From the NCBI GenBank assembly GCA_965242795.1, contig OZ251505.1, forward strand, positions 62,001 through 126,000: DNA of 64,000 nucleotides. The letters run 5' to 3'. A program made the position numbers and the translations under genes. This DNA is from Bin18 sp965242795. GTDB taxonomy: Bacteria; Desulfobacterota; Binatia; Bin18. The notes below the pieces were generated by a model. It saw only the letters and a program-made list of their open reading frames with translations, was not told the origin of the DNA and did not search any database. The first letter of the stretch is position 1. Every line of letters begins with the position of its first letter. Positions 1 through 8,815 of this stretch are shown here, piece after piece.

Positions 1-1
1 T

Positions 2-136
2 GGGAATTATCGCCGCGCGCTAATCCGTCGCTTTCCGTATGCCGTCTTCTACGAATACGTTGGGGGCGTGCTGACGATCTACGGTGTCTTTCACAATGCG
101 CGCGATCCAGAAAAATGGCGTCAACGCCTTAGTTGA
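2..136 (+). CDS. RelE/ParE-family toxin, 3' fragment
   Basis: The frame is open from the window edge and ends at TGA 134-136, giving 44 C-terminal residues. The segment reads FPYAVFYEYVGGVLTIYGVFHNA in outline and ends RDPEKWRQRLS. A hydrophobic 'FPY-V-Y' strand, a second strand and a final H-x-x-RDP-x-x-W tail are the usual C-terminus of the RelE/ParE mRNA-interferase or gyrase-toxin fold. The antitoxin would normally lie just upstream, outside the window. The family call is fairly safe; RelE versus ParE activity cannot be decided from this fragment. Confidence 0.75.
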   Translation, partial: GNYRRALIRRFPYAVFYEYVGGVLTIYGVFHNARDPEKWRQRLS

Positions 137-186
137 ACGAGAGAAAAGGGTTGGTCCGGTTCTTTCCTCCACGATGGAGGAAGGAG

Positions 187-264
187 ATGAAGGAAGGGAA
201 GACAGACCGGCTAGGGATTTCTGTGCTTCTGCTCTGCCTTGCGCCGCCCGCGGCTTGCGGGTAG
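187..264 (+). CDS. possible 25-residue lipoprotein-like peptide
   Basis: A GGAGG at 176-180 lies six bases before ATG 187. The peptide MKEGKTDRLGISVLLLCLAP continues PAACG and then stops. It has a hydrophobic core followed by a lipobox-like AAC, the layout of entericidin-type small lipoproteins. It could equally be the start of a lipoprotein gene cut by an early stop, or chance. No neighbour supports a role. Confidence 0.25.
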   Translation: MKEGKTDRLGISVLLLCLAPPAACG

Positions 265-348
265 TATTCGCCGCTCTCCGGTGACTGAACCCTCGTTCAG
301 TCGATCATGTCCGACTCTGCCGGAAAGATTCAGGGAAAGGATCGCACG

Positions 349-1587
349 ATGACGGGCGCGGCGCGTCAAGGCATGTTGGCCGGCTACAAGGTGCTCGACT
401 TCACGCAGGTCGTGGCCGGGCCGACGACGACGCGACTGTTGGCCGAAATGGGCGCCGAGGTCATCAAGGTCGAGCAGGCGCCCAAGGGCGACCCGGCCCG
501 CCTGAACGGCATTCTGAAGCAGGGCCGCAGCGGCTATTTCATCCAGCACAACGTCTGCAAACAAAGCCTGTGCGTCAATCTCAAGACCGACGAGGGGCGC
601 GAAATCATCCGCGACCTGATCCCCCACATGGACGTGGTGGTCGAAAACTACAGCCCGGGCGCGATGGGGCGGCTTGGCTTCGCCTACGACGTACTGAAGG
701 AACTGAACCCGCGCCTCGTCATGTGTTCCATTTCGGCGCTCGGGCAGACCGGGCCGCTGGCGCACGTGCCCGGCTACGACTACATCGCGCAGGCGTATTC
801 CGGGTTCAACGAAGTGACGGGCGAGCGGGGCAGGGCGCCGGCCATGCCGCAGGCCGCGATCGGCGACGTGAGCACCGGTGTGCATGCCTTCGGCGCCATC
901 GCCTGCGCGCTGCTGCACCGCGAGCGTACGGGCGAGGGGCAGTACATCGACGTGTCGCTGCTCGACGCCTACATCCACTCGCATGATTTCACGATTCAGG
1001 CGCACAGCGCGTCGGGCGGCAAATTCGTGCCCACGCGCAGCGGCGCGCATCACATGGGGCTGGCGCCGTGCGGCATCTTCCAGGCGCGCGACGGCTACGT
1101 GGTCATCGTCGGCGTGCTCGACCACCAGTGGCAAGGCGTGGCGCGCACCATCGGCCGCCCGGAGTTCATCGAAGACCCGCGCTTTCTCACCAACCGCGAC
1201 CGCGTGCACCACAAACGGGAACTGATCGAGGCCATCGAAGCGTGGCTCGACACCATGCCGAACCGTGAAGAAGCCGTGGCCGCGTTGCACCGTGCACGGG
1301 TGCCGGCCGCGCCGGTCCTGACCATTCCCGAGGTGGTCGCGCATCCGCACCTGCTGGAGCGGGAGGCGATTCGGCCCGTCCACGACGACGTATTGGGCGA
1401 TTTCGTGCTGCCGGGGTTTCCGTTCCGGTTTTCGAGCCCGGCCAGAACGGACGCGTCTTTCGAGGCGCCGGACTTGGGCGAGCACAACCAGACCATCCTC
1501 CGCGAGTACCTCCGGTACGACGACGCACGACTCGATGAACTCGCCCGCGCCGGCGTCCTTGTCAGCCAGCCGACGCCCGTGGCGTGA
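349..1587 (+). CDS. CaiB/BaiF class III CoA-transferase
   Basis: Class III CoA-transferases move CoA between acyl donors and acceptors in the cytoplasm, by way of aspartyl-CoA intermediates. The N-terminus has the family signature: GYKVLDFTQVVAGP, then LLAEMGAEVIKVE. The GDVSTG segment carries the likely catalytic Asp, and the VENYSPGAMGRLG block matches the CoA-binding region. Length is about 412 residues, normal for a full-length member. I start at ATG 349 because AGGGAAAGG precedes it at a suitable distance; ATG 307 in the same frame would add 14 unconserved residues. The gene stands alone, so the substrate is unknown (oxalate, carnitine, succinate and aromatic acyl-CoA users all look like this). 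Confidence 0.92.
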   Translation: MTGAARQGMLAGYKVLDFTQVVAGPTTTRLLAEMGAEVIKVEQAPKGDPARLNGILKQGRSGYFIQHNVCKQSLCVNLKTDEGREIIRDLIPHMDVVVENYSPGAMGRLGFAYDVLKELNPRLVMCSISALGQTGPLAHVPGYDYIAQAYSGFNEVTGERGRAPAMPQAAIGDVSTGVHAFGAIACALLHRERTGEGQYIDVSLLDAYIHSHDFTIQAHSASGGKFVPTRSGAHHMGLAPCGIFQARDGYVVIVGVLDHQWQGVARTIGRPEFIEDPRFLTNRDRVHHKRELIEAIEAWLDTMPNREEAVAALHRARVPAAPVLTIPEVVAHPHLLEREAIRPVHDDVLGDFVLPGFPFRFSSPARTDASFEAPDLGEHNQTILREYLRYDDARLDELARAGVLVSQPTPVA

Positions 1588-1631
1588 CCGCCCTTCCCGA
1601 TAGAACGGATAAAGGAAGGAAATTACATACG

Positions 1632-1767
1632 AGATGATCCCTCGCCCGTTTCGACAAGCTCAACGGGCTGGTCCCTGAGCTTGCGGTGCCTTGAGCCTGT
1701 CGAAAGGTCGAAGGGTTTTCCACCAAGGGACTCGAGACACAAGCTGGGGAAAGTTTCAGGATCATCT
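1632..1767. repeat. small palindromic element with TTCGACAAGCTCA cores
   Basis: The element is bounded by the inverted repeat AGATGATCC (1632-1640) and GGATCATCT (1759-1767). Inside are oppositely oriented copies of the dispersed core TTCGACAAGCTCA / TGAGCCTGTCGAA (about 1650 and 1693). The same left end and core arrangement recurs near 57135-57200. The element fills the gap between the CoA-transferase and the DUF1302 gene. No protein is encoded. Confidence 0.6.
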
Positions 1768-1803
1768 TGTCTGGAGTTCCCATAAAGAAAAAGAAAGAAA
1801 CGA

Positions 1804-3444
1804 ATGTCGGACGAATACTGGTTTCAATCTCTCGTGCGCCGCGTGCTGTGCGGCCTCCTGTGTCCCGTTCTGTTGCTTCTCGCTGCGCTCCCGAGCCACG
1901 CATCCACCCTCGAACGACGGCTCGCCGCGATCGGAAATTCCTGGTCGCGTTTCGACCGGTTTCTCTCGACGTTCGACCCGGCCGGCCGCTACGTGCGCCA
2001 ACCCATCGAGCGGCAGGTGCCGGCGCTGACGTTCCGCGGGTTCTTCCGCCAATGGTCGGACGTCCAGCTTTCGGGCGACCGCCGCGTGGGCAACCGGCAG
2101 AAGGATTTCCGGTTCTCGCAGATGCAGAATCAGTTGGAACTGGAAATGCACTATCAGGTCTCGCCCTCCATCGAGATCACGAACATCAACAATTTCGTGT
2201 ACGACGACGTGTACAACTGGCAGTCGTCCGCGGGCCTGTTCGCGCCCCGGCAGGAGGAGACCGCGCGGTCGTACCACGACTTCGAGCGCATCGTCCGCGA
2301 ACTGTACGTCAGCTACCGGACGCACAATCTCGACGTCGTGCTCGGCAAGCAGCAGATCGCCTGGGGCAAGATGGACGGCCAGTTCATCGACGTCATCAAC
2401 GGCATGGACCGCCGCGAGTCGGTCCAACTCGAAGCGAGCGACTACGAATGGCGCCGCTTGCCGGCCTGGATGGCGAACGCGACCTATTTCTTCGGCCACA
2501 ACTCGCTCAACCTATTGTGGATTCCCAATTTCGAACAGGACCGGAACGCCGTCCCCGGCTCGCCGTGGTATTCGCCGCTGATCGGCCCGCGCGACGATAC
2601 GGTCAAGGCGCGGCTGGACGGCCGGGAGATGGCCACGGGCGACGCATACCGCACGACGCGGCGGCCGTCCGCGGGCGACTTCGGCGACCATCAATACGCC
2701 ATGCGCCTGGACGTCTCCATGGAGCCGCTCACCTGGGGGCTGATCTACTATTACGCGTGGAACAAGAATCCCGCGTCGTTCATCGTCGGCCGCACCGGAC
2801 GGGATGCCGACGCGGACGGCGACATGGACCTGATCTTCCAGCCCCGCTTCACGCGGCTCCACCACCTCGGCGTCACCGCGGACTATGCCTCGGCGCTGAA
2901 GAACGTGCCGATCGTCGGAGATCTGCCGGTCGTCCTGCGCGTCGAAGGGCTGTGGACCAAAAACGTGCCGTTCGCCGACTTCGACCATCAGGCCGCGGCG
3001 CGCGACGGCCGGCTCAACTCGGGGATCGTCCGGCGCGACACGCTGCGCGCCGCGATAGCGCTGGAGTTCGCCTTTCCGGGCAATACGTCCGTGCTGATGC
3101 AACCGTCGTTGTTCTATACGTTCGATTGGCGCCGGAATCTCGGCGGCGGGTTCGGGGGCGGCATCGGCGACGAAATGAGCCTGATTCCCGTGTTCTTCAT
3201 CGAGCGGCCCTTCCGGTTCACGCGCGACCGCCTCCGGGTCGGGCTGACCGTGAACCCGGTCATCAGCCTGCCGCAGAAAAAATGGCAGGGCATCAAGACC
3301 AAGCTCGTCGCCAGCTACCGCTGCTCGCAGTTCATCACGCTACGTCTGATCTATACCGCGTACAGCAGCGGGGACCGGGCCGACCTGTACGGCCAATTCA
3401 ACAAGTGGGACAACATCGGCTGGGAGGTCAGCTACGAATTCTGA
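1804..3444 (+). CDS. DUF1302-family outer-membrane beta-barrel protein
   Basis: The 546-residue product has an N-terminal export signal (hydrophobic VLCGLLCPVLLLLAAL, cleavage near SHA-S). After it come many amphipathic beta-strand segments rich in aromatic residues, ending in ...WEVSYEF. A C-terminal Phe is typical of proteins inserted by the BAM machinery. The phrase LGKQQIAWGKMDGQFIDVIN is the most recognisable DUF1302 motif. DUF1302 genes are commonly followed by DUF1329 genes, as here (62-bp gap), so the two are probably co-transcribed. Known members are linked to uptake or tolerance of hydrophobic compounds, but the substrate is not established. The start is ATG 1804, just after AAAGAAAGAAACGA, a weak ribosome site. 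Confidence 0.85.
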   Translation: MSDEYWFQSLVRRVLCGLLCPVLLLLAALPSHASTLERRLAAIGNSWSRFDRFLSTFDPAGRYVRQPIERQVPALTFRGFFRQWSDVQLSGDRRVGNRQKDFRFSQMQNQLELEMHYQVSPSIEITNINNFVYDDVYNWQSSAGLFAPRQEETARSYHDFERIVRELYVSYRTHNLDVVLGKQQIAWGKMDGQFIDVINGMDRRESVQLEASDYEWRRLPAWMANATYFFGHNSLNLLWIPNFEQDRNAVPGSPWYSPLIGPRDDTVKARLDGREMATGDAYRTTRRPSAGDFGDHQYAMRLDVSMEPLTWGLIYYYAWNKNPASFIVGRTGRDADADGDMDLIFQPRFTRLHHLGVTADYASALKNVPIVGDLPVVLRVEGLWTKNVPFADFDHQAAARDGRLNSGIVRRDTLRAAIALEFAFPGNTSVLMQPSLFYTFDWRRNLGGGFGGGIGDEMSLIPVFFIERPFRFTRDRLRVGLTVNPVISLPQKKWQGIKTKLVASYRCSQFITLRLIYTAYSSGDRADLYGQFNKWDNIGWEVSYEF

Positions 3445-3506
3445 GCCCGGTATCGAGCAGTCCACGTGATTGCCCGGTGCCGGGAATCTTCGCCAAGTGA
3501 AATCCT

Positions 3507-4880
3507 ATGACCAGACGTCGTTCCGTTCTTATCGCGGCCCTTTTCTTTTTCACGTTCGTTGTGCCGCTTGCGGCCGCGGGCGATGCGGCTCGGCACGGAA
3601 CCGGAGACGACAGTACGCCGCGCAAGAGTTGGAAGACCGTCGAGGACATGTCGGAGGCGGAACGCGCGCGCGTGGATCTGCGCACCGATACGCCGCGCGA
3701 CCCGCAGACGCCGTATCTGCCGGCCGAGGCGTATCCGTTCCAGCCGCCGTACACCGCGGAGGAGATGGGCTACCGGGCCATGGAGTTTTCGCACGTCGCC
3801 CGCTGGTCGCACGCCATGGCCGACGTGTTCGGTGCGATCACCGGCAGCGGCTATCTGCACGAAGGCATCACGCTGGGCTTCAGCCATTACGTCCCGGACG
3901 AGGACGGCGTGCCGGGACAACTCGCCGCGGCGCCCGGGGACGCCTATTTCCGCATGATGTTCTTCTATACCTATCCGCCCGAGGATCACGGGTTGCAGGA
4001 TTTGTGGGTCTTGCGGCGGACCGATAAACAGGCCACGACCAAACTCGACAATTTCATCTACAGTCCGACGCTGCGGCGGGTGCGGCGCCAGCCGCAGCCG
4101 CGGCGCGACGCCCAATTTCCCAACAACGTGCAGACCTTCGACGACGTGGTCGGGCGCGACGCCTGGGAATTCTCCTGGCGGCTGCTGGGGACCGACGTGC
4201 TGTACGAGACCGTCCGGTTTCCGACCACGCGCCCGACCGTCACGCTGGCCAACCCGGACGGCAGTTTCTACGAGCGGACCGCGGAGCAGATCAAGATGCT
4301 GGGCGACGACTATCCGCGGTACACCGCGGACGGCGGCGTGCCCTGTTACGTCGTCGAGGCGACCCGGCGGACGGATTGGCTGCCCAATTACCGGACGGGG
4401 CGCCTCGTCTATTGGCTCGACCAGCACGGCTTCTATCCGCTGCGCATCGAGCAGTACGACAACGACGACCAGCTTTTCGTGATCGAGGTGCGGAACGCCT
4501 ATCTTGCCAACCCCGCGTTGAAAGAGCGCGGCTACTCCTCGTTGTTCACCGTGTATTTCGACCTTCGCCTGGACCTGATGAGCTACAGTGCGCACGACGC
4601 GCAGTGGGTCACGGAGTGGTCCGAAGAAGATCGCGGCACGATGTTCGAGCCCGACTTCATGCGCCGGACCTGGCTCAAATACCCTCTCAAGTCGCAGGCT
4701 CTGGTGTACGTCCCGGATAAGTTCTTCCTCCGTCCTTCGCTGGACGGCGACAAATTCCCCCAACACCGGCCGATGACCGTGTCCGCGGCGCTGGAACGGA
4801 ACTACCAATTACAGGAAGAAGCGGGTCATCTCGTCTTCGAGAGCGAGCCTGCGGTGGTCGAGGCCGCAGCAGCGCGCTGA
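3507..4880 (+). CDS. DUF1329-family periplasmic protein
   Basis: The product has 457 residues, with a signal peptide (VLIAALFFFTFVVPLAAAG) and then a soluble domain. The segments FIYSPTLRRVRR, FDDVVGRDAWEFSWRLLG and VYWLDQHGFYPLRIEQYD match DUF1329, which has a LolA/LolB-like half-barrel thought to bind hydrophobic ligands. It follows the DUF1302 barrel gene, and the pair is conserved in many proteobacteria. An envelope transport function for lipids or hydrophobic substrates is an inference; the reaction or cargo is unknown. Confidence 0.85.
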   Translation: MTRRRSVLIAALFFFTFVVPLAAAGDAARHGTGDDSTPRKSWKTVEDMSEAERARVDLRTDTPRDPQTPYLPAEAYPFQPPYTAEEMGYRAMEFSHVARWSHAMADVFGAITGSGYLHEGITLGFSHYVPDEDGVPGQLAAAPGDAYFRMMFFYTYPPEDHGLQDLWVLRRTDKQATTKLDNFIYSPTLRRVRRQPQPRRDAQFPNNVQTFDDVVGRDAWEFSWRLLGTDVLYETVRFPTTRPTVTLANPDGSFYERTAEQIKMLGDDYPRYTADGGVPCYVVEATRRTDWLPNYRTGRLVYWLDQHGFYPLRIEQYDNDDQLFVIEVRNAYLANPALKERGYSSLFTVYFDLRLDLMSYSAHDAQWVTEWSEEDRGTMFEPDFMRRTWLKYPLKSQALVYVPDKFFLRPSLDGDKFPQHRPMTVSAALERNYQLQEEAGHLVFESEPAVVEAAAAR

Positions 4881-4981
4881 TTGCGGCTGCGGGGAGAGCG
4901 GATTGTCTGCCGTGAAGAAGCGACTTGGTGACGTTTGAAATGTACCGCGCCGCTCTTGGAACGGTTCAAGCGGGAGCTTGT

Positions 4982-6097
4982 TTACTGTTCGGCGTGAGCG
5001 GCCTGCCACGCACGGCCGACCGAGTCAGCGGCCAGAATCGCATCGGCGACCGCGTCGGGCCGCACCTCGAACGGTTCGTTGTGGATGGTTTCGCCCTCCG
5101 CGGTGGCGCGTTCGGCCACGCGGTCGAGCACGTCGTCCGGCATCTCGGCCAGCCCGATCTCGGCCAAGGTAATCGGCAGCCCGACGGCTGACGAAAAATG
5201 CAGAACCGGATCGATGACCGAACGTGGCTTCCCTTCCAGCACGAGTTGGGTGAGCAGCCCGTAGGCTACCTTCTCGCCGTGGTAGTAGGGGTGGGTTTCG
5301 GGCGCGGTGGTCAGGCCGTTGTGAATGGCGTGGGCCGCGGCCAGTCCCGATGACTCGAAGCCGAGCCCGGACAACAGGGTGTTGGCTTCGACCAGCCGTT
5401 CCAGCGCGGGGTTGACGACGTTGCGCTCCACCGCGCGTTTGGCGTCCGGGCCGTCCTCGACCAGAATCTCGTAGCACAACGCGGAGAGTTTCTCGGCGCT
5501 GCGTGTCGAGGCGCCGCCGCGCATGTTCTGGATGTGGCCGTCCACGCAGGTCTTGGCCTCGAACCACGTCGCCAGTGCATCCCCCATACCCGCCACGAGC
5601 AGCCGGGGCGGCGCCTGCGCCACGACGTAGGTGTCCACGACGACCAGGTCGGGATTCTTGCGATAGAAGCGATACTCGTGGAACACGCCCTCCGGCGTGT
5701 AGATCACGGACAACGCGCTGCACGGCGCGTCGCTCGAGGCAATCGTCGGACAGTTGACGATGGGAAGGTCCATGTCGTCCGCGGCTGCGCGGGCCGCGTC
5801 CAGCACCTTTCCGCCGCCCGCGCCGATGACTACCTGCACGTCGTGTTGGGTGCCGGTTTCCTTGATGCGTTCGATCTCCGGGTAGGAACACTCGCCGCCG
5901 AACTGGTGCACGACGTGCTGGACCCCGGCGTCGCTCAGATGTTTCTGCCAGACTTCGGACAGGAGGCGTTGCGCGCTCTTGCCGGCAACGATCAGCGCCG
6001 GCCCCTGCAAGCCGATCCGTTGCATTTCGGTACCCAGGGCCGCGGTCGCATGTTTCCCCTGTACATAGTGGCTCGGAGCCGAAAAGACGGACAGCAT
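4982..6097 (-). CDS. gldA: glycerol dehydrogenase family, iron/zinc-type alcohol dehydrogenase
   Basis: GldA-type enzymes oxidise glycerol to dihydroxyacetone with NAD+. The 371-residue product shows the NAD-binding GAGGGKVLDAARA loop. Metal ligands are visible as Asp in SSDAPCSALSV, His in LAAAHAIHNGL and His in HPYYHGEKVAYG. ATG 6097 is chosen because AAGGAGGAAATC precedes it; an in-frame extension to 6223 lacks a ribosome site and conserved sequence. The gene converges with the DUF1329 gene. Paralogues act on glycerol 1-phosphate or other polyols, so the substrate is likely but not certain. Confidence 0.88.
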   Translation of the reverse strand: MLSVFSAPSHYVQGKHATAALGTEMQRIGLQGPALIVAGKSAQRLLSEVWQKHLSDAGVQHVVHQFGGECSYPEIERIKETGTQHDVQVVIGAGGGKVLDAARAAADDMDLPIVNCPTIASSDAPCSALSVIYTPEGVFHEYRFYRKNPDLVVVDTYVVAQAPPRLLVAGMGDALATWFEAKTCVDGHIQNMRGGASTRSAEKLSALCYEILVEDGPDAKRAVERNVVNPALERLVEANTLLSGLGFESSGLAAAHAIHNGLTTAPETHPYYHGEKVAYGLLTQLVLEGKPRSVIDPVLHFSSAVGLPITLAEIGLAEMPDDVLDRVAERATAEGETIHNEPFEVRPDAVADAILAADSVGRAWQAAHAEQ

Positions 6098-6272
6098 GAT
6101 TTCCTCCTTACGAAAAACGGTTCGCTCGGATAGACCCGTCCGGATGGACGGCTTGGGCTGGACGTTCGGAACTCGTGCCGTAAGCGGGAACGGACTATAG
6201 ACCGAGACGAATCGCCGCGGCAAGCCATAACTCCAAGCCGCGGACGTTACCGCTGGACAGATCTGTCGGACC

Positions 6273-7154
6273 GTGAATATGCACAGACCGGCCCTACGGG
6301 TGTTGGGAATCTTGCTCGGCTTCTCCCTGACCGGATGTCCGGGACTCGACGGACGGCCGACGGATTCGGACTTGATGCTCGGTCATTACGCCTATCCGCT
6401 CGACGCCTCCGACACGGACTTCGACGCCTGTCCTCCGGGTACGCGGGATGGGCCGGCCGGGGCGAGTCACGACGAGCGCACCGAAGACGGCATTGCGTAT
6501 GCGGTACGCACGCCGGCCAACTATAACCCGTCGGTCTTGCATCCGTTGCTGATGGTGTATGCGCCTGCGGGCACAAACCGGTTTCGTTCCGAACGGCTGA
6601 CCGGCCTGACGTTCGAGGCGACCACGGCCGGGTTCATCGTCGCGTATGCCGACGCGCGGCGGCTGTCGCTTCCCGTCATTGCTCAACTGGGGAGCATCCC
6701 GCGGCGGATCGGTGAACGCTGGTGCGTCGATGCGAAGCGGGTGTACATGACCGGCCATTCGGACGGCGGGACGGTCTCCCTGGCCCTCGGGCTGCTTGAC
6801 GGCGAGCATGTGCGACCGGCCGGCGTTGCTCCGAGCGGGGTCGGTATCAGACACGCGGACCTGACGACCATGCAGTGTCCCGACAGGTTGTCGGCCTTGA
6901 TTCTGCACGGAGCGGAAGACCGCTTGTTCCCGGGGTATGGAGCCGCGGCCGCGGCATGGTTGGCGACCTGCCATGCTTGCCGGATGGAAGAGACGTTGCC
7001 CGACCCTGACGAGCCCGGCTGTCGTGTGTATCGAGACTGCCGCGCAGGGACGAACGTCACATATTGTGAACACGACGGCGAGCATGCGCGCTGGCCGGCC
7101 CTCAACTCGGTGTTGTTGTCTTTCTTCCAGGGTCTCGATGCTCAGCGGGGTTGA
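6273..7154 (+). CDS. exported lipoprotein, PHB-depolymerase/feruloyl-esterase-like alpha/beta hydrolase
   Basis: The N-terminus is a type II signal with lipobox SLTGC (Cys about residue 22), so the enzyme is probably lipid-anchored in the envelope. The body resembles the LpqC/PHB-depolymerase branch. It has RTPANYNPSVLHPLLMVYAP as the first strand region, nucleophile elbow GHSDGG, and an ILHGAEDRLFPGYG acid region. A late His in YCEHDGEHARW is the probable catalytic His. Start is GTG 6273; ATG 6279 is an alternative. It lies 90 bp upstream of the monooxygenase cluster on the same strand and may be read with it, though no functional link is evident. The substrate is unknown. Confidence 0.7.
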   Translation: MNMHRPALRVLGILLGFSLTGCPGLDGRPTDSDLMLGHYAYPLDASDTDFDACPPGTRDGPAGASHDERTEDGIAYAVRTPANYNPSVLHPLLMVYAPAGTNRFRSERLTGLTFEATTAGFIVAYADARRLSLPVIAQLGSIPRRIGERWCVDAKRVYMTGHSDGGTVSLALGLLDGEHVRPAGVAPSGVGIRHADLTTMQCPDRLSALILHGAEDRLFPGYGAAAAAWLATCHACRMEETLPDPDEPGCRVYRDCRAGTNVTYCEHDGEHARWPALNSVLLSFFQGLDAQRG

Positions 7155-7244
7155 CGCGGTCCGAGACGTTGCGTTGTTTCACGTCCTACGGCCTGTTATC
7201 TCGCCCGGAACCGCGAACCATCGAGACTCTCTGGAAACCGAATC

Positions 7245-7853
7245 GTGCGCGCTCATCCGAGATTTCATAGCCAAAAACAGCGCCGCGGACTGTTGGCCGC
7301 GGCCAGGTGGGTGTGCGCTGCGGTCGTCGTCTGCCTCAGCCTGCCGCTCCCGGTTTCAGCGCACCGTGACCGGGGACCGGACGACCCATGCCGCCGCGAG
7401 GTCGGCCCGTCGCTCTTGCACATCACGCTGTATCAGACGCAGTTCGACCCCGTGTCGGAGTACTGCGAAGAGGTTCCGCGCGTCGGCAGCGCGTTTCTGG
7501 TCGTGGACGTGACGCCCGATTTGTGGGAACGGCCGCTCGGCGTCGAACTGCTGGCACTGGACGACGGCGGGGAGGCGCGCTTGGTTCGGTCGCTCCCGTT
7601 CCAGGTCTATGAGCGTGGCGTGGCCGATATGGACGTCCTCCTCCAAGCCGGTATCCGTTACGAAGTGCGCGTCGATCTCGGAGTAACGGACGATGAAGAA
7701 CCGCAGAATTTCCGCTTTCCTTTTCAGGTGGCCGCGTGGTATAAGGCGCTCGTGACCCCCGCGCTGTTCGTGCTCGGCTTGGTCGTCGTCGTCGCGGTAT
7801 CGGTCGTCCGGTACCGAATGGCAGGGCGGAACGGGCATGTTCCCGCGGAGTGA
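7245..7853 (+). CDS. exported, membrane-anchored two-cysteine protein (monooxygenase-flanking paralogue 1)
   Basis: I do not recognise a named family. The 202-residue product has a signal peptide (VCAAVVVCLSLPLPVSAH), a beta-rich periplasmic domain, and one C-terminal membrane helix (PALFVLGLVVVVAVSVV) with a short basic tail. Two Cys are conspicuous: one in DPC near residue 49 and one in EYC about 25 residues later. They are followed by VPRVGSAFLVVDVTPDL. The product of 11317-11886, on the other side of pmoCAB, has the same order (DPC, YQ, F-C, VPRTGEVVLVLDLIDPEL, C-terminal helix), so the two are paralogues flanking the operon. A copper-handling or assembly role is plausible from position and paired Cys, but is inference. 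Start is GTG 7245. Confidence 0.75.
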   Translation: MRAHPRFHSQKQRRGLLAAARWVCAAVVVCLSLPLPVSAHRDRGPDDPCRREVGPSLLHITLYQTQFDPVSEYCEEVPRVGSAFLVVDVTPDLWERPLGVELLALDDGGEARLVRSLPFQVYERGVADMDVLLQAGIRYEVRVDLGVTDDEEPQNFRFPFQVAAWYKALVTPALFVLGLVVVVAVSVVRYRMAGRNGHVPAE

Positions 7854-7902
7854 CGAGCGGCAAGAGACATTCATATCGTCGCAACTACGAGGAGGGATTC
7901 CC

Positions 7903-8763
7903 ATGGCTCAGGCACAAGCAGTGCAGAACGCACCCAAGGGTTATGGCGATGGTTCGATGACGAGCGGCAGTTCCGCCAATCCGACCGATTGGTCCGTCGG
8001 CTGGCATCCGCTGTTCTGGGGATGCGGGCTGATTCTGCTCGCCAACGTTTTTCTCTGGTTCTGGAATTACGCCTTCATGTTCACGGCCGGACTCAACTCG
8101 GCCAGTTGGGAGTTCACGCTGTACTATCGCACCCTGTTTTGGGGCGAACTGATCGTGCTGGGCATCTTCAGCGGCGTCTGGCTCGGCTGGCTGATGCGGA
8201 ACGGGCGCGCCATTGAAAAGCAGCCGTGCTCGCCCGCGGAAGAAACGCGCCGGATCGCGATTCTGTGGAGCCTGATCGGCGCGACCAGCCTGTCGATCTA
8301 CATGGAGGCCAGTTTCTGGCCCAACTGGGACGGCTCGTGGCATCAGACCATGGTGCGCGACACCGCACTGACGCCGACCCACATCCCGATGTTCTACTTC
8401 TTCTTCCCGCTGTCCGTCATTCTGGCGGTCGGCACCTATCTGTACGGCCGCTTCCACATCCCCGCGTTGTACGGCAGAGAGAAGGGCTTCCCCTGGTCCT
8501 TCTTCCTGGTGATCAGCGCCTGCGTGTTGGAGTGCATGGCGGTCGCCGCCAACGAATGGGGACACAGCCTGTGGATCTCCGAGGAGATCTTCTCGGTGCC
8601 GTTCCATTGGCCGTTCGTCATCTACGGCTGGCTGGCCGCGGGGATGTTCGCGGTATGGGGCGAAACCCTGCTGCGGATGTTCGAGGTCGAGAAGAAGGCC
8701 GACGAAGAGGAAGGGCCGAGTCCCGAGGCCGCCTCGATTGAGCCGCCGCTGGCCGCGGACTAA
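7903..8763 (+). CDS. pmoC: copper membrane monooxygenase subunit C (PmoC/AmoC)
   Basis: This is the C subunit of the particulate methane/ammonia/alkane monooxygenase family, an integral membrane subunit of the alpha3-beta3-gamma3 complex that holds the membrane copper site(s). The 286-residue product has about six membrane helices. It carries the family block SWHQTMVRDTALTPTHIPMF, whose Asp and His are candidate metal ligands, and later EWGHSLWISEEIFSVPFHW. Start ATG 7903 follows GAGGAGGG. The order C-A-B with pmoA 52 bp downstream is the canonical operon order. The wording at RDTALTP differs from the RDTDFTP I recall for methanotroph PmoC. Substrate (methane, short alkane, ammonia) cannot be read from sequence, but the downstream alcohol dehydrogenase favours hydrocarbon oxidation. 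Confidence 0.93.
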   Translation: MAQAQAVQNAPKGYGDGSMTSGSSANPTDWSVGWHPLFWGCGLILLANVFLWFWNYAFMFTAGLNSASWEFTLYYRTLFWGELIVLGIFSGVWLGWLMRNGRAIEKQPCSPAEETRRIAILWSLIGATSLSIYMEASFWPNWDGSWHQTMVRDTALTPTHIPMFYFFFPLSVILAVGTYLYGRFHIPALYGREKGFPWSFFLVISACVLECMAVAANEWGHSLWISEEIFSVPFHWPFVIYGWLAAGMFAVWGETLLRMFEVEKKADEEEGPSPEAASIEPPLAAD

Positions 8764-8815
8764 CGGATCGGGGCAGCCGAATCCTGGAACCTCCGCGCAC
8801 GGAGAGGAGACGCGC

